Shown here in pieces: positions 50,849-55,229 of a stretch of 55,229 bases of DNA. Both the position numbers and the translations under genes were made by a program. The notes below the pieces were generated by a model that was not told where the DNA came from, did no database searches, and saw only the letters and a list, made by a program, of their open reading frames with translations. This DNA is from Planctomycetota bacterium (GTDB taxonomy: Bacteria > Planctomycetota > UBA8108 > UBA1146 > JAJFFE01), in assembly GCA_021776775.1 (NCBI GenBank), contig JAJFFE010000369.1:1-55229 (forward strand). The letters run 5' to 3'. Within the stretch, counting starts at the first letter, position 1, and each line of letters starts with the position of its first letter.

Positions 50849-52534
50849 GTGGCAGAAACCGTACTCGAACGTGTGATGAAAGCCGAGCAAGGCAGCTCGT
50901 CGAACTCCGCCGGCGACCTCACGGCGTGGAACCCCCTCGAGGCCATTGTGCTTCCGGCCGTTCGGTCCTGGGGGTTCATCGTCATCGCAGCCGGGTTCGG
51001 AGTCGTCGCCGGCGTGTTCCTGGCGTTCGTGAAACCGAATGAGTATCAGTCCAACGCCAAGCTTCACGTGAAGCCGTGGCTCGGCGGTGTCGCGAACGTG
51101 GAATCCGTAGTGTCGGGCGAGACTGGCTTGACGCCCAACGCCGACATCGCCAACCAGTTTCACCTCCTCACAAGCGAGGAGGTCTTTCGGCAAGTGGCCG
51201 AGGAGCTTGGCCCGCTGTTCATATTGCAGCCCTACGACCCGGCGGGGGACGACAACGCGACAACTCCGTTCTTGACGCGCCAACTCCACCGGTTTCAAAG
51301 CTGGTGGTTCGGCGCAACGAAGTTCGACAAATCGTTGATCGACGATCCAGACTACGTACCTAGCTTGAGCCAAATCCACGCCGCAGTCGAAGTGCTCAAA
51401 GCGAACACGAGCCTGAACAGCGATGGCCAGTCGAACATCATCGACGTGTTCTATCGCACTCACGACGGCTTGATCGCCCAGGCAATCCTGCAGTGCGTCC
51501 TGAAAAAACACGAAGAGCGCCACCTTCAGATAAACTCCGTGAAACCGGTCACCAAGATCTGGCGGCAAGAACAAAAGAAGTTCGCCGCCGAGTGGGAGGC
51601 GTCGTCCGCGACACTGAACAAGTTTCGCGACGAACACCAGATCTCGGACCTCGATTCGCAAATCGCCGAGCTCTTCAGCGAAAAGGAGAAACTCGAACGC
51701 GAACTGGATTTCGGCGACAAGACTCTTCACGAGTTCCGGAAGACGAAGCTCGAAAAATTCCGGGCGACGCTCGCGACGACAGACGAAAAAGTTCTGACCG
51801 ACGAAAGCACCGAGAAGCGTCCGAACCCCGCGTACGTCGAGGTCTACACGCGGCTCAAGCGCGAGCGAGAGAATCGACTCGCGCTGCTCGACACCTACAA
51901 CGAAGACTCGTTTGAGGTTAAGCAGAGCTTGAAGAAGATAAATGGCTTCGAAGAGGAACTATCCAAGCTCGAGCCCATGAAGTCGTACGACGTACCCCAG
52001 GTCGAGGTCTCGAACTGGAAGTACACAAAGCTCAAGGAGCGGATCGAAGAGTTACAGGAGATAGTCGAGGAAGGCACCCTCGGCCTCCAAACCAAGGAAC
52101 GTCGCCTCGTCGAAGTTTCCAACCGACTCACGACGCTCAGATCTCTCCAAACGAATTTCGACGAGCTGCGGCGCAAGGTCGAGCAAGCGCAACACTTGAA
52201 GGGCGCATACGACACAGAACTCACCAAACTCTCGCTGACCAAGCAGCTCGAAGAGAGTTCGCAGAGCAACCTGACCGTCTGGACGCCGCCGACGGTCCCG
52301 TTCAAGAAGAGCGGCCCACAGCGCATGAAGCTCGTCATCGCGAGCATCGGCGCTGGAGTTTTCGCGGGCTTCGCCCTGGCCCTCGTCCGCAACGTAATGG
52401 ACCGATCGGTGCGTCGCCGAAAGGCGCTGGAAACGCTCCTCGGCGTTCCATGCCTGGCGGTGGTGCCGACGACCGGTAAGTGGAGTTGGCGCCAAGCCCG
52501 TCGTGCCGCAAAGAAGTTCCCGGTGGAAGGGTAG
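50849..52534 (+). CDS. Wzz/GumC-like polysaccharide chain-length protein
   Basis: A 561-residue inner-membrane polysaccharide co-polymerase. Transmembrane helix 1 (SWGFIVIAAGFGVVAGVFLAF, about 30-51) is followed by the Wzz beta domain (VKPNEYQSNAKLHVKPW), a long coiled coil (about 230-460, rich in Glu/Lys/Leu) and transmembrane helix 2 (LVIASIGAGVFAGFALALV, about 495-515). The cytoplasmic end RRRKALETLLGVPCLAVVP is typical of GumC-type proteins. It has no kinase domain fused; the kinase-like protein is encoded by the next gene, ten bases on. GTG start with GAG upstream. It sets polymer length and couples to export. Confidence 0.92.
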   Translation: MAETVLERVMKAEQGSSSNSAGDLTAWNPLEAIVLPAVRSWGFIVIAAGFGVVAGVFLAFVKPNEYQSNAKLHVKPWLGGVANVESVVSGETGLTPNADIANQFHLLTSEEVFRQVAEELGPLFILQPYDPAGDDNATTPFLTRQLHRFQSWWFGATKFDKSLIDDPDYVPSLSQIHAAVEVLKANTSLNSDGQSNIIDVFYRTHDGLIAQAILQCVLKKHEERHLQINSVKPVTKIWRQEQKKFAAEWEASSATLNKFRDEHQISDLDSQIAELFSEKEKLERELDFGDKTLHEFRKTKLEKFRATLATTDEKVLTDESTEKRPNPAYVEVYTRLKRERENRLALLDTYNEDSFEVKQSLKKINGFEEELSKLEPMKSYDVPQVEVSNWKYTKLKERIEELQEIVEEGTLGLQTKERRLVEVSNRLTTLRSLQTNFDELRRKVEQAQHLKGAYDTELTKLSLTKQLEESSQSNLTVWTPPTVPFKKSGPQRMKLVIASIGAGVFAGFALALVRNVMDRSVRRRKALETLLGVPCLAVVPTTGKWSWRQARRAAKKFPVEG

Positions 52535-52543
52535 CCCGTCGAC

Positions 52544-53191
52544 ATGAGCTTTCACTCGCGTATCGAGACCGCGTTCGCACCGGTCAAGGACACCTTCGAG
52601 ACTATCTGGCTGAGCCTGTTGCGCAAAGAGACGACGAACACGCTCAAGTACTACGTCGCCGCGGTGAATCCTGGCGACGGAGCAACCACGGTAGCCGCGT
52701 GCTGCGCGATCGGCCTCGCGCGTCACCTGTCGGAGCCTGTGATCTTGATCGAAGCAAACACCAAGAACCCTGGTCTCGCCTACCAGCTGAGCATCCCGGG
52801 TGCGCCAGGATTCATCGAGTTGATGCGTGGTGAGGCACCGTTTGAAGATGTCGTTCACGGCACCGGCGTTCCGGGGCTGCACTGCATCACCGGCGGCGGT
52901 CCCAGTACCGGTGGAATGTCGGGAAACCGACGCCTCGAGGAGATCCTCGCGGAGCTGGAACGGACCTACCGAGTCGTGATCTTCGATGCGGGCGCAGTCT
53001 TGCCGTACTCCGATTCCAGCCTGCTCTTGCAGTACGTTGACGAGGCGATCCTGGTTGCCTCGGCCGGGCGGACTCGCGACCAAGACGTCCTCAAAGCGGC
53101 GCAAATCGTTTCGGCTTCGGAAACTCCGCTCGTGGGCACGGTGCTCAACCAGTACCGAAAAGAAGTCCCCACTTGGATCGCGGCAGAGTAG
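52544..53191 (+). CDS. CpsD/BY-kinase-like ATPase with degenerate Walker motifs
   Basis: A 215-residue protein homologous to the ATPase domain of bacterial tyrosine kinases (CpsD, Wzc C-terminus). The P-loop reads NPGDGATTV (42-50), with Ala47 where the essential Lys of GxGKT/S should be. The second motif is VILIEANTKNPGL, with Glu80 instead of the usual Asp and no Arg. VVIFDAG replaces the VIIDTPP loop. There is no C-terminal cluster of tyrosines. It is therefore probably a non-catalytic partner of the Wzz-like protein that controls its assembly. It overlaps the operon closely (10 bases after the Wzz-like gene). Confidence 0.85.
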   Translation: MSFHSRIETAFAPVKDTFETIWLSLLRKETTNTLKYYVAAVNPGDGATTVAACCAIGLARHLSEPVILIEANTKNPGLAYQLSIPGAPGFIELMRGEAPFEDVVHGTGVPGLHCITGGGPSTGGMSGNRRLEEILAELERTYRVVIFDAGAVLPYSDSSLLLQYVDEAILVASAGRTRDQDVLKAAQIVSASETPLVGTVLNQYRKEVPTWIAAE

Positions 53192-53230
53192 TAGACTCTG
53201 CTGCCGCGCGACGGATCGACGGCCTCCGAG

Positions 53231-54277
53231 ATGAAGCATGAGCCGCGAACGGTCGAGTTGGATACCCCCCCGGCGAAGCACGAGATCATGACAGTCGATG
53301 TCTCCATCATCGTGATCAGCTACAACACTCGTGAGTACACGTTGCGGTGTCTCGAGAGCATCTATCGAGAGACATCGTCGATCACTTTCGAAGTACTCGT
53401 CGTCGACAATGCCTCCGACGACGGTTCGGCCGAAGCGATAGCCGCGCAGTTTCCTCAAGCAACCTTGCTGGCTTCGTCGCAGAACCATGGATTCGCTCGA
53501 GCGAACAACCTGATCGCAGAATCGGCGACCGGCAAGTACCTACTGCTTCTCAACCCCGACACCGAGGTCCTCGAGCGCGCGATCGAACAGCTGGTCGAGT
53601 TCGCTCGCAAGCAACCCGATGAGATCATCGCTGGCGGACGTACATATTTTGGCGATGGGACGCTCAACCCGTTCTCGTGCTGGGGTCGCCCGACTCTCTG
53701 GAGTGTCTTCTGCATGGCGGCCGGTTTGTCGAAGACGTTTCCCAGAACACGACTCTTTGACCCTGAGACCCTGGGGCCGTACGCCCGGGATCATGTACGC
53801 GACGTCGACATCATCAGCGGGTGCTTCCTGCTGCTCGAACGAAGCACATGGGAACGTCTCGAAGGGTTCGATCCCGAGTTCTTCATGTACGGGGACGACG
53901 CCGACCTCTGCCTGAGAGCCGGCGCAAGCGGAGTGCGCTGCGTGCTCTGCCCCGAAGCGAAGATCATTCATCACGGCGGGGTCTCCGAAAAAATCCGCTC
54001 CGGGAAGATGCTTCGACTGCTCCGGGCCAAAGCACAACTCTTCCGGAAGTATTGGCGCCCCGCGGCGGCGGCGGTCGGACAACAGCTGCTCTCCGCGTGG
54101 TGTCTTACGCGAGTCGTCGCCTTCGGTCTCGCCGCTCGGATTCGACCGGCACGCTATCGCGCGTCTGCACAGACGTGGTCCGAGGTTTGGAAGGGACGGC
54201 GAGCGTGGCTAGTCCTCGATGGGACACCCCTGCAGCCGGAGGCATCGCTCGCGCCGAAGGCGAAGTCTGATGACTGA
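53231..54277 (+). CDS. family 2 glycosyltransferase (rhamnosyltransferase-like)
   Basis: This encodes 348 residues. The GT2 fold begins at about residue 24 (VSIIVISYNTREYTLRCLES). VDNASDDGSAEAI, the metal site NPDTEV (LLLNPDTEVL) and the acceptor motif SGCFLLLERSTWERLEGFDPEFFMYGDDADLCLR in the WbbL/rhamnosyltransferase pattern are present (I quote them in pieces of the same segment). The C-terminal 80 residues are basic and membrane-associating (AAAAVGQQLLSAWCLTRVVAFGLA). Two starts are possible, ATG at 53231 or 53288. It ends eight bases inside the next glycosyltransferase gene (ATG at 54270), so the two are translationally coupled. Confidence 0.92.
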   Translation: MKHEPRTVELDTPPAKHEIMTVDVSIIVISYNTREYTLRCLESIYRETSSITFEVLVVDNASDDGSAEAIAAQFPQATLLASSQNHGFARANNLIAESATGKYLLLLNPDTEVLERAIEQLVEFARKQPDEIIAGGRTYFGDGTLNPFSCWGRPTLWSVFCMAAGLSKTFPRTRLFDPETLGPYARDHVRDVDIISGCFLLLERSTWERLEGFDPEFFMYGDDADLCLRAGASGVRCVLCPEAKIIHHGGVSEKIRSGKMLRLLRAKAQLFRKYWRPAAAAVGQQLLSAWCLTRVVAFGLAARIRPARYRASAQTWSEVWKGRRAWLVLDGTPLQPEASLAPKAKSDD

Positions 54278-55229
54278 ACGACCGCTGATCTGCTTCGCCG
54301 GTCAAGACTGGTGGTATCACAACCGAGCACACTCGGATTTCCAGCTCATGACCCGCGCCGCTCGAACCCGAAGAGTTCTCGTCATCAACAGTATCGGCAT
54401 GCGCATGCCGCGCCCGGGCAAGAGTTCCAACGTCTTGCGCAAGATCATGCGAAAGCTGCGCAGTACCGCGAAACTGCTCCGTCGCCCCCTTCCGGAACTC
54501 CCCAACTACTACGTCATGTCACCGATCGTGATCCCGACGTACGGCAGCCCGCTCGGCCGCCGGTTCAGCGCGTGGTGGACACGGCTTCAGGTCCGGATGG
54601 TCGCGAAGTATCTGGGCATGCGGGACCCCGACGTGTTCTTGACCGTTCCGACGGCGCTCCCCGTCGTGAAGGGAATTCCGCACCACAAGATGATCTACAA
54701 CCGGTCGGACAAACATTCGGAGTTTGGCGAAGCGGACCACGATCACATACGCGCCCTCGAAGAGGAACTCTTCGCGACAGCCGATCGCGTCGTGTACGTG
54801 AACAACACCCTTCTCGAAGAAGAGCGCGACCGCACCGGCGACCGATCCTACTTGCTCGACCATGGGGTCGCCGTCGACCTGTTCGACCCGGAACACGTTG
54901 GCGAGGAGCCGCTGGATCTTCGCGACATCCCACATCCGCGGATCGGATTCTTCGGTAGCCTTCGCCCCCACCTGGTCGACTTCGATCTCTTGTCACACTT
55001 GGCGGACAAGCTCCCTGACGCGCAACTCGTTCTCATCGGCGACCCACAGGCGTCCACGGCCGACCTGGCCAATCGCCCCAACTTCCATATACTCGGCTTC
55101 AAAGATTATCGTGAGGTTCCGAGTTATGGTGCCCGTCTCGATGTCGCGCTCATGCCATACCGTGTCAACGATTGGATACGATACTCAAACCCGATCAAGC
55201 TGAAGGAATACCTCGCCCTCGGCCTGCCG
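54270..55229 (+). CDS. glycosyltransferase (GT4/GT1-like), cut by the window edge
   Basis: An open frame of at least 320 codons from ATG at 54270 without a stop before the window ends, so the 3' part is missing. Residues 1-60 start LICFAGQDWWYHNRAHSDF, a pattern seen in exopolysaccharide glycosyltransferases. The later part has the second Rossmann fold of GT-B enzymes: RIGFFGSLRPHLVDFDLL, LPDAQLVLIGDP, NFHILGFKDYREVPSY and the sugar-donor segment ALMPYRVNDWIRYSNPIKLKEYLALGLP. It overlaps the upstream glycosyltransferase gene by eight bases and continues the exopolysaccharide operon. Confidence 0.88.
   Translation, partial: MTERPLICFAGQDWWYHNRAHSDFQLMTRAARTRRVLVINSIGMRMPRPGKSSNVLRKIMRKLRSTAKLLRRPLPELPNYYVMSPIVIPTYGSPLGRRFSAWWTRLQVRMVAKYLGMRDPDVFLTVPTALPVVKGIPHHKMIYNRSDKHSEFGEADHDHIRALEEELFATADRVVYVNNTLLEEERDRTGDRSYLLDHGVAVDLFDPEHVGEEPLDLRDIPHPRIGFFGSLRPHLVDFDLLSHLADKLPDAQLVLIGDPQASTADLANRPNFHILGFKDYREVPSYGARLDVALMPYRVNDWIRYSNPIKLKEYLALGLP

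Noticed and set aside
52052..53488. 478-codon minus-strand frame across the Wzz-like and kinase-like genes
   Set aside because: It spans several well-supported plus-strand genes and reads as random charged sequence.
1..55229. tRNA, rRNA, CRISPR array, insertion sequence or phage genes
   Set aside because: I looked for T-loop and acceptor patterns, regularly spaced repeats, transposase and integrase motifs and found none that could be supported.

Overview
The window is about 55 kb of GC-rich bacterial chromosome that is densely coded on both strands. I see no rRNA, tRNA, phage, transposase or CRISPR array. The organism is probably a member of the Planctomycetota or a close PVC relative; this is inference. 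It rests on a giant secreted protein with a C-terminal dockerin-like repeat (RGDANADG...DI), a Tat/Sec-rich set of secreted enzymes, a single-cluster ferredoxin of a type I associate with planctomycetes, a small Lys-tailed histone-fold protein, ATPase-TPR-GAF-Fis regulators, frequent GTG/TTG starts with good Shine-Dalgarno sites, and an exopolysaccharide locus with a GGDEF-like membrane protein. Aerobic or facultative heterotrophy fits the 2-oxoacid dehydrogenase cluster.

Layout. 0.1-8.2 kb: secreted protein, nitrilase-superfamily amidohydrolase and UvrD/Rep helicase on the minus strand; then on the plus strand a Tat-exported Ntn asparaginase, gamma-glutamyltransferase, an exported thioredoxin-like protein and a HAD hydrolase. 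8.4-12.6 kb: a dehydrogenase-hydratase fusion of fatty-acid oxidation with a strong terminator, then a tightly coupled operon of ECF sigma factor, zinc-finger anti-sigma factor and a barrel-less secretin-like protein. 12.6-13.4 kb: a long leader, an 80-residue histone-fold protein and a 16-bp-stem terminator. 13.4-20.2 kb (minus): BrkB/YihY membrane protein, a 1476-residue ATPase-TPR-GAF-Fis regulator and a DPM1-like glycosyltransferase. 20.2-23.7 kb: a gene-free stretch with a candidate structured RNA, a small secreted protein and FtsH.

24.0-30.6 kb: a 2-oxoacid dehydrogenase cluster with an E1 alpha-beta fusion on the minus strand, diverging from E3, a second free-standing E1 beta and E2. 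30.7-32.3 kb: a TsaC/LMW-phosphatase fusion followed by RpiB, matching part of the Bacillus ywlC-ywlE-ywlF neighbourhood. 32.3-40.0 kb (minus): a secreted metzincin protease with LamG and dockerin-like domains, a membrane-anchored PpiD/SurA-like chaperone and RNase R. 40.2-45.1 kb (minus): PilC/GspF plus two adjacent PilB/GspE ATPases. 46.0-55.2 kb: ferredoxin, an Alg14/PssD-like protein, then an exopolysaccharide locus (nucleotide-sugar dehydrogenase, GGDEF-like membrane protein, Wza-like lipoprotein, Wzz-like chain-length protein, degenerate tyrosine-kinase-like ATPase, and two glycosyltransferases, the last cut by the window edge).

The most unusual items are the bacterial histone with a lysine tail, a two-hairpin RNA candidate with an 11-nt loop complementarity near 20.3 kb, the sigma/anti-sigma/secretin-domain operon, the TsaC-phosphatase fusion whose active-site loop resembles arginine phosphatases, and the regulator that carries a Fis helix-turn-helix on a signal-transduction ATPase instead of on a sigma-54 activator.
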